A program made the translations under genes and the position numbers. Of a stretch of DNA of 62,090 nt, positions 49,186-59,082 are shown piece after piece. The number at the start of each line of letters is the position of its first letter. Position 1 is the first letter of the stretch. Under the pieces are notes generated by a model, which was not told the DNA's origin, did not search any database, and saw only the letters and a list, made by a program, of their open reading frames with translations. Source of the stretch: Lachnospiraceae bacterium. GTDB lineage: Bacteria; Bacillota; Clostridia; Lachnospirales; Lachnospiraceae. The stretch is from positions 1 through 62,090 of the forward strand of contig CAAFXE010000010.1 of assembly GCA_900766915.1 (NCBI GenBank), in the 5' to 3' direction.

Positions 49186-50937
49186 ATGAAAGGGGGGAAT
49201 GGTCTGAAGGTAAAAAAGATAGAGGAAAAGCCGATGGTCATCCGTACAAAGAAAAGCTCTCAGATTCATCTGAAGAAAGAAACGTCAATCAGGACCAGGG
49301 GACAGAGAAAGCCCAAAGGGACGGAAGATCAGGAAGTGCAGGCTTCTTTCAGACATGGACAGAAAAAGTCAACAAAGACGAAAAATAAGGATACGAATAC
49401 GTCATCAGGTCATGGAAACAATCGGGAAACTTCAAAAACGCAGGGACAAAAGGAGAAGCAAACGAAGCAGTCAGAAAAGATGAGTGCTGTATCTGCGGTT
49501 ACGGCTGTATCAACGAAGATCGCATCAGAGCAGGTGGATGGAGGGGAAGAACTTTATGATGCATGTATGGTCATGCAGACGGTATCCGGTCCTTTCCGGA
49601 GCTTTTCAGATAAAGGGAAACAATCCTATCGGGAAAAGAGTAAAAGACGTAAAGAAGAGCAGATCAAAAAGGCAAAAGAAAAGTCATTCCATAAAGAAAG
49701 CAAAGTAAAAAGACGGACATCGAAAGAACCAGAAAAGCCGGCAGGCCGAAAACAATCAGACAACTTTGCAAGAAACCGGATGCTCCAGTATTTCGCCTCT
49801 AAGATGCAAAAAGAGGAAAATCAGGACAGCCTTGGGAAAACCATGAAGGATATCGTGCTGATGCGTCTCTCCGTGATTGCAAAGAAGATGATGGGATATG
49901 CAGGGGCAATGCTGCTTCCGCTTATGGGATTGATCGCTCTGTCAGTCCTTCCCGTGGCTGCGGCCATTACCCTGATCTATAATTCCCCCTTTGCAATCTT
50001 TTTCCCATCGATCTCCTCAGCTGAAACGACGCAGGAGGTCTTATCTGCTTATGTGGAGGAATTTCAGGAAGAGATCGAGAAGGAGCTTCGGGAACATCCC
50101 GGGTATGATGCCAGCGAAAAAATCTATTTGAACTTTGAAGGAACTGAGGAGCCGGATAATTATTTTGATATCCTTGCCGTCTACATGGTAAAGCATGGAA
50201 ACGGTGATACAGCCACGGATATGACAGACCGGGCAAAGGAGAACCTCAAATCCGTCTTTGAAGGAATGTGCAGTTACAGCATTTCTGACAGAACTGAAAC
50301 AGAGACAGACGAAGAGGGAGAAACCATTACAGTTAAGATCAAAGAGGTCAATGTGAGGCTAAGGACGTATCTCGAAATGATTTCCAGATATGGTTTTGAT
50401 GAGGACGAACAGGAAATCCTTGCAGAGCTGATGAAACCTGAAAACCTTGCTTTGCTTGGATATGCAGGAAGCGGCAGTTCTCCCGGGGAAACCATCAGCC
50501 GGGAACAGTATCAGGCAATCGTAGATTCCATTTCTGATGCAAATGGGCGTGCAGTGGTGGAATTTGTACTTTCCAGGGTTGGATATCCGTACAGTCAGGA
50601 ATACAGGGACAGTGGAGAATACTACGACTGCAGCTCCCTTGCTTACTATGCATGGCTGAGTGCAGGTGTGAACCTGATGTATGAAGGAGCGAATACAGCT
50701 GCAGCAGAAGGGAAGTTCTGCTATGACCACAATTATCTTGTAACCTATGATGAAATGCTGCCCGGGGATCTGATTTTTTTCAGTTACAGCCATAACGGAA
50801 GGTTTATGGATATCACCCATGTTGCAGTGTATGTGGGAGGCGGCAAAGTAGTGGAAGCGGCAAACACAAGCCTTGGGGTTGTGTACCGGAAGATTCCGGG
50901 AAGAAACAATATTGTAATGATTGGGAGACCAAGATAG
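49186..50937 (+). CDS. NlpC/P60 cell-wall hydrolase of the transfer system
   Basis: A VirB1-type hydrolase that opens the peptidoglycan for the channel. After about 230 residues of very basic, polar sequence there is one membrane segment (GAMLLPLMGLIALSVLPVAA), then a helical domain and a C-terminal NlpC/P60 domain with catalytic Cys in EYYDCSSLAYYAWL (near 479) and His in DITHVAVYVGGGKV (near 543). There is no lysozyme domain, unlike Tn916 Orf14. The start is uncertain: ATG at 49186, GTG at 49168, or CTG at 49204, which alone has a strong AAGGGGGGAAT upstream. Confidence 0.88.
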   Translation: MKGGNGLKVKKIEEKPMVIRTKKSSQIHLKKETSIRTRGQRKPKGTEDQEVQASFRHGQKKSTKTKNKDTNTSSGHGNNRETSKTQGQKEKQTKQSEKMSAVSAVTAVSTKIASEQVDGGEELYDACMVMQTVSGPFRSFSDKGKQSYREKSKRRKEEQIKKAKEKSFHKESKVKRRTSKEPEKPAGRKQSDNFARNRMLQYFASKMQKEENQDSLGKTMKDIVLMRLSVIAKKMMGYAGAMLLPLMGLIALSVLPVAAAITLIYNSPFAIFFPSISSAETTQEVLSAYVEEFQEEIEKELREHPGYDASEKIYLNFEGTEEPDNYFDILAVYMVKHGNGDTATDMTDRAKENLKSVFEGMCSYSISDRTETETDEEGETITVKIKEVNVRLRTYLEMISRYGFDEDEQEILAELMKPENLALLGYAGSGSSPGETISREQYQAIVDSISDANGRAVVEFVLSRVGYPYSQEYRDSGEYYDCSSLAYYAWLSAGVNLMYEGANTAAAEGKFCYDHNYLVTYDEMLPGDLIFFSYSHNGRFMDITHVAVYVGGGKVVEAANTSLGVVYRKIPGRNNIVMIGRPR

Positions 50938-50962
50938 GCGGCGTTGGAAGGTGCCGCCTTTC
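50936..50962 (+). terminator. Weak terminator-like hairpin after the NlpC gene
   Basis: AGGCGGC pairs with GCCGCCT across about 9 nt and is followed by TTCCTG, a poor T-run. Partial termination or mRNA protection is more likely than full stop. Confidence 0.45.
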
Positions 50963-50993
50963 CTGTACCCAAATGCGTGAAAGGAGACAAAAA

Positions 50994-51401
50994 ATGGGAA
51001 AAGAAATGACAGAAAAGAGAATTGAAAAGTATATGGAATATCTGATGGAGTTACTTCATCAGGAATGGGAAAGAACCGGAAAAACAAAGAAGGAAGTAAT
51101 GGTCAGCCTTTTGGATGTGCCAGTAATCAATATGCAGATGGCAGGAACGATTATGGAAAAGCTGGACATGCTGGAAGATGAGGAGATGTCCTTTAAAGAG
51201 AGCATGGCATTATCCAAAGAGAATTACGTGTTGCTCCGCCTTGTTAGGAAAGTCAAAAAAGCAGAAGAAAAGGCAAATAAAAAAGGAGTCGATTCTTATG
51301 TCTGTGTGGAACTTGATAAGGAAGAATATAAGTTATACAGGAGTATCATGAGACAGCAGGAGGGAAAAATTGGGGAAGAAGTATCAGGTGATTTATGCTG
51401 A
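50994..51401 (+). CDS. Hypothetical protein, 135 aa
   Basis: ATG at 50994 follows AAAGGAGACAAAAA. The protein is helical and charged: EKRIEKYMEYLMELLHQEWE, VMVSLLDVPVINMQMAGTIM and SFKESMALSKENYVLLRL. No family recognised. Its 3' end overlaps the methyltransferase start by 32 bp in another frame, so the two are probably coupled. Confidence 0.7.
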   Translation: MGKEMTEKRIEKYMEYLMELLHQEWERTGKTKKEVMVSLLDVPVINMQMAGTIMEKLDMLEDEEMSFKESMALSKENYVLLRLVRKVKKAEEKANKKGVDSYVCVELDKEEYKLYRSIMRQQEGKIGEEVSGDLC

Positions 51402-51933
51402 CCCGCCATGGCAGTTTCGGGCATACTCTAAAAAGGGTGAGGAAAAAAGTGCTGAAAATCATTACCATACCATGAACATCGAAGAGATACGGTCCTTACC
51501 GGTAAATACCATTGCCGATCAGGACTGTATCCTTTTTTTATGGGTAACATTTCCCTGTCTGCTGGAAGGTTTATCTGTAATGAAAAGCTGGGGGTTTACC
51601 TATAAGACCTGTGGTTTTAACTGGGTAAAAAGGAATAAAAAAGCAGACAGTTTCTTCATGGGGCTGGGTTATTGGACACGCTCTAATTCGGAACTCTGCC
51701 TGTTGGGGACAAAGGGCAGACCAAAGAGAGTCTCAAAGGCGGTGCCACAGATATGTGATGCCAGGATCATGAGGCACAGTAAAAAGCCCGACGAGATCAG
51801 ACAGCGGATAGAAATGCTGTGCGGGGATGTTCCAAGAATTGAGCTGTTTGCCCGGGAACGGTATGAGGGCTGGGACTGCCTTGGGGATGAAATTGACGGA
51901 AGAGACATCCGGGAAGCAATATTGGAGGTGTAG
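51370..51933 (+). CDS. MT-A70 family adenine methyltransferase
   Basis: The 187-residue protein carries the DPPW catalytic motif in YQVIYADPPWQFRAYSK, then ENHYHTMNIEEIRSLPV, ILFLWVTFPCLLEGL and GLGYWTRSNSELCLLGTKG, a complete MT-A70 core. It would methylate adenine N6 in DNA (or RNA). TTG at 51370 follows GCAGGAGGGAAAAA. Orphan methyltransferases with no nuclease partner are common on conjugative elements and may protect against host restriction. Confidence 0.9.
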   Translation: MGKKYQVIYADPPWQFRAYSKKGEEKSAENHYHTMNIEEIRSLPVNTIADQDCILFLWVTFPCLLEGLSVMKSWGFTYKTCGFNWVKRNKKADSFFMGLGYWTRSNSELCLLGTKGRPKRVSKAVPQICDARIMRHSKKPDEIRQRIEMLCGDVPRIELFARERYEGWDCLGDEIDGRDIREAILEV

Positions 51934-51936
51934 AGA

Positions 51937-54900
51937 ATGCTAGTGGATTACAAAGTCAGCAGATTATACGATGAAGCCATGGAACAGGTAGTATCAAATG
52001 CAGAGGCATGGAAAAGCATATGCAGACTGACAGGCAGGCTGTACCGCTATGAATTTGACAATATCCTGTTGATCTATGTCCAGCGTCCGGGAGCCACTTT
52101 AGTGGCAGATTACGACACATGGAAAGATCCCCGTGTTGGAAGGTATGTCAAACGTGGAAGCAAGGGAATTGCCATATTTCCATCCAGGGCATTAAAGCCA
52201 TATATGAGATATGTTTTTGACATTAAGGATACAGAGGGCAGGAAAAATAAGCTTACATGGGAACTGAACAAGGAAAATGTGGAAGCGTATGCAGCTGATC
52301 TTGGATGGCAGAAAGAGCAGGAAAAAGAATCTGCAGAACATTATGTAAAGTGCTTTACAGAAAAACGAATCGGAGTCATAATGGACTCAGAGTTCGGGGA
52401 GCGAATTACCGAACTTACTCATTTGGCAGGATCGAAGAGATATTTGGTAGATGATAAAACGCAGGAGATTACGGCAGAGGAAGTATTAAAAAGAAGCATC
52501 GAGTATGCGGTATTTACACGTTGCGGCTTTGATATTTCCCCTGAAAAACAGGATTTTTCTTTCATTACCGCATTTCAGGGGGAAGAAGAAATCTACCGTT
52601 TAGGATCTCTTGTAAGCGATATATCCTGTGAAGTGCTAAGAAGTATTGGAAAAGAATTGACACAGACAGAGAGGAGTATTGCTTATGGCAGAGAAAATCA
52701 TGTATTACGAAGCGGAGGACGGGATGCTTTATCCCAACCTGACCCTAGAACCGGAGAAGGTAGGGATGACGAATCTGGGCAGGTTCGCAGTCCGGGCGAT
52801 GGAATACCTGAAAGAGAACCACAAGGAGAGGTACAGGACTTTAGTGAGGTTCGGGAAGCTGGCGGAAAAGATGCAGGAAGTAGAGGAAGAAGCCAACGGG
52901 ATGATGGAAGCTTTGGAGAACAGTTATCTGAAACAGAATCCACCGAAAAATCCGCAGTCAACAATGGAAATGTGGAAACTCAGGGAGCAGGCAAGGATGC
53001 AGGCAGAGGAAATCGTCATGAAGGAAGTCGTACTGAAGTTCCATTAGAGGAGCCGGAATGCCTTGAACAGTTAAATAAAGAAATCAGCCGGGAGATAGAG
53101 GAAATAGAGTCTCTTGGCAGTGAGGAAAAAGGAAGCTATGAACAGGCTTCCTTTTCCTTTGCACCAAATGGAGATATTGAACTGCCCGGGAAATTCACGT
53201 ATCTTGCTCCAAAGAAAGAGCCGGTGATCCCTCATGAATATGTCCGGGAGGCTCTTTTAAGAGGAAGTGGCTTTGTAGGAGGGAAAGCAAGAATCTGTGA
53301 GATCTTCGATACAGTGTCTGATGCAGGGGAGAGGGTAAAACGGATCAGGAAGGAATACGGACAGGGCGGTGCCGGATGGCCAATCGAAGGATATGGGCTC
53401 CATGGATATGACACCTTTCATGGAAAAGGAATCCGATTCCAGTGGAGAGATGCCGAAGGGGAAAAGGAAGGCTATTTAAACTGGAATGCAGTGGAACGGG
53501 AATTAAGTGTACTGATCCTGAGTGGGGAATACTATCAGCCCCCAAAGGAACCGGATTCCAAACAGGAAGAAAAAATCTGGCTGGACAGTTTAAAGAAATA
53601 CTTTCATGAAGAGATCCAGTTCATCTCCGTCAAGGCACTTATCTATGATATCTTCACAACCAACCTTACGCTGGAGTCTAAGGCAGCGTTTTTGCAATCC
53701 ATTTATGGAAAAGAAAGAGAAGCCTTTTCCATGTCCGAAAAACTGGAAGGCCTTTATGGAGAGAGCTGTATCACAAGAGGGGAAGATGGTATCACCGTAT
53801 CTTATGTGAAGCCGGATGGAACCAGGGGAGAGCACAAAGAGGATTATTTGTATTGTGCATCTTTACTTCTGCATATGATTGAGGAAAACAATTATCTGTC
53901 CGAAGAGGTCTTTGAACAGTTCCGTTTAAATCCCCAGTCTTTTCAGGCAAACCCGGCATTCATGGAGATCTATCATGAATATAAAGACCGCATGGAGCTG
54001 GAACCGAACTTTGAAGCCTTGGAATTTGAAAAATCAGATCAGAGAGAAAGCAATGAAAAACAGATCAGCCATGAACCGCAGATTGCAAAAGAGCAGGAGC
54101 AAACTGAAAATTTTCATTTTGGGGTTTTAGCGCTTCCAAAGGGAGGGCAAAAAACAAGGTATCAGTGGAATGTGGAAGCAATCCGTCTGATGAAGCAGAT
54201 AGAATATGAGGACAGGGCAGCCACGCCGGAGGAACAGAAGATACTCGCAAAGTATGTAGGCTGGGGTGGCATTCCGCAGGTTTTTGATGAGAAAAATGAG
54301 GGCTGGAAGAAGGAGTTTGGGGAATTAAAGGATTTACTAACAGAGCAGGAATACCTGGCTGCAAGGGAATCTGTGATGACTGCCTTTTATACTTCACCGG
54401 AAATCATCGTAGCAATTTATCAGGGTCTGGAGCAGTTTGGGTTTCGTGGAGGAAGTATTTTAGAGCCATCCATGGGGATCGGCCACTTCTTCGGTGCCAT
54501 GCCGGAGAGTATGCGTGGCAGTAAGCTCTATGGTGTGGAGAAGGATGATGTCTCAGGAAGGATTGCAAAGCTTCTTTACCCAAAAGCCAAAGTAAGTATC
54601 AACGGCTTTGAAAAAACACAGTTCCCGGATAATTTTTTTGATGTTGCCGTGGGGAATATACCCTTTGGTGATTTCAAGCTGTATGACCCGAAGTATGCAA
54701 AGCAAAATTTCCGTATTCATGACTATTTTTTTGCAAAAGCATTGGATAAAGTCAGACCGGGAGGTATTGTTGCATTTGTGACAAGTAAGGGAACACTGGA
54801 TAAGGCAAACCCTGCAGTCCGAAAATACCTTGCGGAGCGGGCAGAACTGATCGGGGCAGTCAGACTCCCCAACACAGCTTTCAAGGATAGTGCCGGAACT

Positions 54901-57900
54901 GATGTAACAAGTGACATTATCTTTTTGCAAAAGAGGGAAAACAAAATCATCACAGAACCGGACTGGGTACACCTGGGGCAGACAGAGGATGGTATCGCAG
55001 TCAATTCCTATTTTGTAGAACATCCTGAGATGATGCTCGGAAAAATGGAATATGACACGAGGATGTTCGGTAATGAAAGCAAATATACAAGCTGCATCAA
55101 CCATGACGAAAACTTTGATCTGAAGTCGGCACTTTCCAGGGCAGTAGCAAATCTTACGGGAGCGATTACGGATGTCATGGAACTGGTCAACGAAGAGGAA
55201 AGCCAGACAGATGTGATTGATGCTGATCCGGACGTAAAGAATTACACCTATACCTTTATAGAAGGTAAATTATATTACAGGGAAAACTCCAAAATGTACA
55301 GGAAAGAGCTGTCAAAAACCGTTGAGGAAAGAATCCGGCTGCTGGATGAAATCCGAAGGGCTACAAGGCAGCTTATTTTTATACAGACGGAAGGGTGTGT
55401 CAGTGAGGAACTGAAATTTCAGCAGGAGCTCCTGAACGAAAAGTATGATGCGTATGTGAATAAATTTGGTTATATTACCGGCAAGGGAAGCAGACAGGCA
55501 TTTCAGGACGATGCGGATTATCCGCTCTTGTGTTCTTTGGAGGCTGTTGACGACGATGGAAATGTTAAAAAGGCAGATATGTTTTATAAGCAGACCATCC
55601 GTCCAAAAACACAGGTAGAGTGTGTAGAAACTGCAACAGAAGCACTGAATGTTTCAGTCAGTGAATTTGGTGAAGTCAATATCCCTTACATGATGAGCAT
55701 CTATGAACCAGATATTTCTAAAGCGTTGAGTGAATTGCCGAAAGACAGCACCCTTTCCAATCAGGCAGAAGCAGAAATAAAAAGGGCAGTCCTGATTAAA
55801 GAACTGGCAGGCTTGATATTTCTTGATCCGGTGGAATACAACGAGAACAATCTGAATACGGGATGGAAAACAGCAGACGAATATTTATCGGGCAATGTCC
55901 GGGAAAAGCTTCGTGTAGCCAAAGCCTGTGCAGAAGAAAACGGGGAATTGTTTGCTGCCAATGTACAGGCATTAGAGCAGGTGCAGCCCAAGGATCTGGA
56001 TGCATCGGAGATTGAAGTCAGGATCGGTACGACATGGATTGATCCGGAGGATTATGAGAAGTTTATCTATGAGCTGCTTGGAACACCATACCGTGCAAGG
56101 GCATATAGGGCCGGATACCGAAGTACCGGTATTCAGGTTAAATTTAATCCGTATGGTCAGAATTGGCATATAGAGAATAAGTCACTCGATAACAGATCCA
56201 TTGCTGCAACCAAGACCTATGGAACAGGCCGCATGGATGCTTATTCCATTCTGGAGGAAACCCTGAATCTTCGTACTGTAACAGTACGTGATGCTATTGA
56301 GGATTCGAATGGAAGCATTCATTATGAAGTGAATAAAAAGGAGACTATGCTTGCAAGGGAAAAGCAGAACCAGATGAAGGAGGAGTTTAAGGCATGGCTC
56401 TTTAAGGATCAGGAACGCAGACAGAAGTATGTGGACTATTATAACAATACCTTTAACTGTATCCGCCTTCGGAGCTATGATGGCTCTTTCCTGAAATTCC
56501 CGGGAATGAACCCCGAGATTAAGCTCCGAGACCACCAGAAGAATGCAGTTGCACGTATCCTTCTTGGAGGAAACACGTTACTGGCCCATGTAGTAGGTGC
56601 AGGAAAGACCTTTACGATGATGGCAGCCTGTATGGAGCAAAAACGTCTTGGACTTGCCAATAAAAATGTCATCGTTGTGCCAAAGCCCCTGATCGGACAG
56701 ACCGCAGGAGAATTTATGCGGCTTTATCCGTCTGCCAATATCCTTGTGGCAACAGAGAGGGATTTTGAAAAGAGCAGAAGGAAGCAGTTTGTGAGCAGGA
56801 TTGCAACAGGTGATTATGACTGTATCATTATGTCCCATTCGCAGTTCGAGAAAATCCCTATTTCAAGGGAGCGAAAGGAAAGGGTTTTAAACGATCAGAT
56901 AGAAGAGCTTTCAACTGCTATCGAGAAGATCAAAGAAGAAAATGGGGAGCAATGGACCATCAAGCAGATTGAAAGGCAGAAGAAGAAACTGCAGGAGCAG
57001 TTGTATGCTTTGGCAGATGAATCACGAAAGGATGACCTGATCTGCTTTGAAGATCTGGGTATCGATTCTATTATGGTGGATGAAGCACATCATTATAAGA
57101 ACAGGGCCATCTTCTCAAAAATGAATAATGTGGCAGGCATTTCAAGCTCCGGTTCACAAAAGGCAATGGATATGCAGTTAAAATGCCAGTACCTTACAGA
57201 GATCAATGGCGGAAGGGGCATCGTGTTTGCAACAGGCACTCCCGTGTCAAATACCATGTGTGAATTATATGTCATGCAGACATATCTGCAAAATGAAGCT
57301 CTGGAGCGGATGGGCATCCATCACTTTGATGCATGGGCGGCAAACTTCGGGGAAGTGACAACAGCCCTGGAGCTTAACGTGGAAGGAAACGGTTTCCGAT
57401 TTAAGAGCCGGTTTAATAAGTTCACCAACTTACCGGAGCTTATGACTACCTTCCGTGAGGTTGCAGACGTGCAGACCGCAGATATGTTAAAGTTACCTGT
57501 TCCGGGACTCAGAACCGGAAGTTATATCATCGTAGACAGCGAACCTGACTGGTATATCAAACAGGTCATGGAGGAATTTGTAGTCAGGGCAGAGCGTATC
57601 AGAAGTGGCGGTGTGGATCCGTCAGTTGATAACTTTCTGAAAATCACAAATGAGGCAAGGCTTTTGGGAACCGATGCAAGGTTATTGGAGCCGGATGCAC
57701 CAAACAATCCAGACAGCAAACTGAATAAAGTAGTAGAAAATGTGGCAGCCGAATATTTCCAGAACAATGTGGATGGAAAAATTGGCTGCCAGCTTGTTTT
57801 TTCAGATATTGGTACACCAAAAGCCACCTGGAGCGAAGATTGGGAAGAACTTTTCCGGAAAGGTGAAAGAACCTTTGATGTTTATAACTATATCAAGACA

Positions 57901-59064
57901 GAGCTTGTCAAAAAGGGGATCCCGGCAGGAGAGATTGCCTTTGTCCATGACGCAAAGAGCGATGCACAGAGGGAATCGCTCTTTAAGGAAATGCGTACAG
58001 GTAAGAAAAAGATCATGATCGGTTCTACGGACCAGTGCGGAACAGGTGTCAATGTGCAGAAACATCTTGTTGCCATGCATCATATTGATTGCCCATGGAA
58101 GCCTTCCTGCATTGAGCAGAGAGAGGGGCGAGGAATCAGACAGGGTAACGAAAATGAAACCATAGCAGTTTACCGTTATGTGACAAAAGGGACATTTGAT
58201 GCATACACCTGGAGTCTGGTGGAGAATAAGCAGCGTTTCATCAGTCAGGTCATGACCAGTAAGTCCGTATCCCGCACCTGTGAGGACATCGATGAGGCAA
58301 CCCTTTCCTATGCAGAGATCAAAGCTGTTGCAACGGGAAATCCACTGATTAAAGAAAAGATGCAGCTGGAGAATGATGTGCAGAGGTTAAAACTCTTAAA
58401 GAGCACTTATGACAGCCAGCGGTATGCTTTGGAGGATAACATTACCATCCGTTTCCCGAAGCTTATTAAAGCAGCAAAGGAAAAGGCAGAATGTGTCCGC
58501 ATGGATATGAAAACTGTAGAAGAGAGCCTGATTAATGAACAGGATTTTGCTATTACCATCGGAAATGCCAGATATACAGAGCGGGTGGATGGAGGAACCG
58601 TGATGCTGGAAGCAGTCAGCCGGTGTAAAAATGGGGAAACTACACATCTGGGACAGTTTAAAGGCTTTGAACTTTTGGTGGAAAAGAATTTCATCGGTGT
58701 AAATTATCTGGTGCTGCGGGGAAAGACGAGCTACAAGACAGATCTGTCCACAAGCCCGGTTGGAAATATGGTGAAGCTGGAAAACCTGTTTGGAGGAATC
58801 CCCGAAACCCTTGAGAACCTGAATAAAAGAATAGAACAGTATGAAAGGGATTTGGAACAGTCAAAGTCAGACTACGAAAAGCCCTTTGCACAGGAAGCAG
58901 AGCTTGCAGAAAAGATTGCCCGTTTGAATGAGCTGAATGTTCAGCTTGATCTGGAAAATGGCAGGACAGAGAATCTGATCATCGAGGAAGACTGTACAAA
59001 GCAGAGCCGTGTGGCAGAAACAAGCGGTTGCTACGAAAAGGCTCCAAGGAAAGATGTAAGGTAA
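51937..59064 (+). CDS. Giant SNF2 helicase / N6-adenine methylase-like protein
   Basis: A 2375-residue polyprotein-like enzyme typical of Tn1549-like elements. It starts with an ArdC-like N-terminal region (about 1-120: CRLTGRLYRYEFDNILLIYV), then a low-complexity linker at about 245-375, a DUF-like region (420-530), a methylase-like fold (ILEPSMGIGHFFGAMP near 842; VGNIPFGDFKLYDP near 907), and a SF2/SNF2 helicase with LLAHVVGAGKTFTM (near 1550), VDEAHHYKN (near 1714), TGTPVSNTM (near 1767) and IEQREGRGIRQGNE (near 2060). The C-terminus is coiled coil. The linker's DNA also encodes a tnpV-like gene in the +1 frame. Probably acts on DNA during transfer or establishment. Confidence 0.93.
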   Translation: MLVDYKVSRLYDEAMEQVVSNAEAWKSICRLTGRLYRYEFDNILLIYVQRPGATLVADYDTWKDPRVGRYVKRGSKGIAIFPSRALKPYMRYVFDIKDTEGRKNKLTWELNKENVEAYAADLGWQKEQEKESAEHYVKCFTEKRIGVIMDSEFGERITELTHLAGSKRYLVDDKTQEITAEEVLKRSIEYAVFTRCGFDISPEKQDFSFITAFQGEEEIYRLGSLVSDISCEVLRSIGKELTQTERSIAYGRENHVLRSGGRDALSQPDPRTGEGRDDESGQVRSPGDGIPEREPQGEVQDFSEVREAGGKDAGSRGRSQRDDGSFGEQLSETESTEKSAVNNGNVETQGAGKDAGRGNRHEGSRTEVPLEEPECLEQLNKEISREIEEIESLGSEEKGSYEQASFSFAPNGDIELPGKFTYLAPKKEPVIPHEYVREALLRGSGFVGGKARICEIFDTVSDAGERVKRIRKEYGQGGAGWPIEGYGLHGYDTFHGKGIRFQWRDAEGEKEGYLNWNAVERELSVLILSGEYYQPPKEPDSKQEEKIWLDSLKKYFHEEIQFISVKALIYDIFTTNLTLESKAAFLQSIYGKEREAFSMSEKLEGLYGESCITRGEDGITVSYVKPDGTRGEHKEDYLYCASLLLHMIEENNYLSEEVFEQFRLNPQSFQANPAFMEIYHEYKDRMELEPNFEALEFEKSDQRESNEKQISHEPQIAKEQEQTENFHFGVLALPKGGQKTRYQWNVEAIRLMKQIEYEDRAATPEEQKILAKYVGWGGIPQVFDEKNEGWKKEFGELKDLLTEQEYLAARESVMTAFYTSPEIIVAIYQGLEQFGFRGGSILEPSMGIGHFFGAMPESMRGSKLYGVEKDDVSGRIAKLLYPKAKVSINGFEKTQFPDNFFDVAVGNIPFGDFKLYDPKYAKQNFRIHDYFFAKALDKVRPGGIVAFVTSKGTLDKANPAVRKYLAERAELIGAVRLPNTAFKDSAGTDVTSDIIFLQKRENKIITEPDWVHLGQTEDGIAVNSYFVEHPEMMLGKMEYDTRMFGNESKYTSCINHDENFDLKSALSRAVANLTGAITDVMELVNEEESQTDVIDADPDVKNYTYTFIEGKLYYRENSKMYRKELSKTVEERIRLLDEIRRATRQLIFIQTEGCVSEELKFQQELLNEKYDAYVNKFGYITGKGSRQAFQDDADYPLLCSLEAVDDDGNVKKADMFYKQTIRPKTQVECVETATEALNVSVSEFGEVNIPYMMSIYEPDISKALSELPKDSTLSNQAEAEIKRAVLIKELAGLIFLDPVEYNENNLNTGWKTADEYLSGNVREKLRVAKACAEENGELFAANVQALEQVQPKDLDASEIEVRIGTTWIDPEDYEKFIYELLGTPYRARAYRAGYRSTGIQVKFNPYGQNWHIENKSLDNRSIAATKTYGTGRMDAYSILEETLNLRTVTVRDAIEDSNGSIHYEVNKKETMLAREKQNQMKEEFKAWLFKDQERRQKYVDYYNNTFNCIRLRSYDGSFLKFPGMNPEIKLRDHQKNAVARILLGGNTLLAHVVGAGKTFTMMAACMEQKRLGLANKNVIVVPKPLIGQTAGEFMRLYPSANILVATERDFEKSRRKQFVSRIATGDYDCIIMSHSQFEKIPISRERKERVLNDQIEELSTAIEKIKEENGEQWTIKQIERQKKKLQEQLYALADESRKDDLICFEDLGIDSIMVDEAHHYKNRAIFSKMNNVAGISSSGSQKAMDMQLKCQYLTEINGGRGIVFATGTPVSNTMCELYVMQTYLQNEALERMGIHHFDAWAANFGEVTTALELNVEGNGFRFKSRFNKFTNLPELMTTFREVADVQTADMLKLPVPGLRTGSYIIVDSEPDWYIKQVMEEFVVRAERIRSGGVDPSVDNFLKITNEARLLGTDARLLEPDAPNNPDSKLNKVVENVAAEYFQNNVDGKIGCQLVFSDIGTPKATWSEDWEELFRKGERTFDVYNYIKTELVKKGIPAGEIAFVHDAKSDAQRESLFKEMRTGKKKIMIGSTDQCGTGVNVQKHLVAMHHIDCPWKPSCIEQREGRGIRQGNENETIAVYRYVTKGTFDAYTWSLVENKQRFISQVMTSKSVSRTCEDIDEATLSYAEIKAVATGNPLIKEKMQLENDVQRLKLLKSTYDSQRYALEDNITIRFPKLIKAAKEKAECVRMDMKTVEESLINEQDFAITIGNARYTERVDGGTVMLEAVSRCKNGETTHLGQFKGFELLVEKNFIGVNYLVLRGKTSYKTDLSTSPVGNMVKLENLFGGIPETLENLNKRIEQYERDLEQSKSDYEKPFAQEAELAEKIARLNELNVQLDLENGRTENLIIEEDCTKQSRVAETSGCYEKAPRKDVR
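52685..53047 (+). CDS. tnpV: TnpV-like protein nested in the helicase gene
   Basis: The 120-residue frame, +1 relative to the helicase, begins MAEKIMYYEAEDGMLYPNLT, then TNLGRFAVRAMEYLKENHKE, YRTLVRFGKLAEKMQEVEEE and ends QARMQAEEIVMKEVVLKF. This order (Y-x-x-x-G-L-Y-P-N-L ... YLKEHK ... L-GKL ... RAEEIV) is that of the TnpV family (PF14198) found on Firmicute mobile elements. ATG at 52685 has GAGGAG 8 nt upstream. The helicase frame there is a Gly/Arg/Glu/Ser-rich linker with no fold, so tnpV likely imposed the codon constraint. TnpV function is unknown. Confidence 0.75.
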   Translation: MAEKIMYYEAEDGMLYPNLTLEPEKVGMTNLGRFAVRAMEYLKENHKERYRTLVRFGKLAEKMQEVEEEANGMMEALENSYLKQNPPKNPQSTMEMWKLREQARMQAEEIVMKEVVLKFH

Positions 59065-59082
59065 AAGTATGATGTAAAGGAA

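Noticed and set aside
50359..51087. 242-codon minus-strand open frame over the NlpC gene end
   Set aside because: Composition is Phe/Ser/His/Cys-rich with no known motif; it overlaps two supported genes.
54553..55104. 183-codon minus-strand frame in the helicase gene
   Set aside because: Antisense to the conserved methylase-like domain and rich in Cys, Ile and Phe; no start signal.
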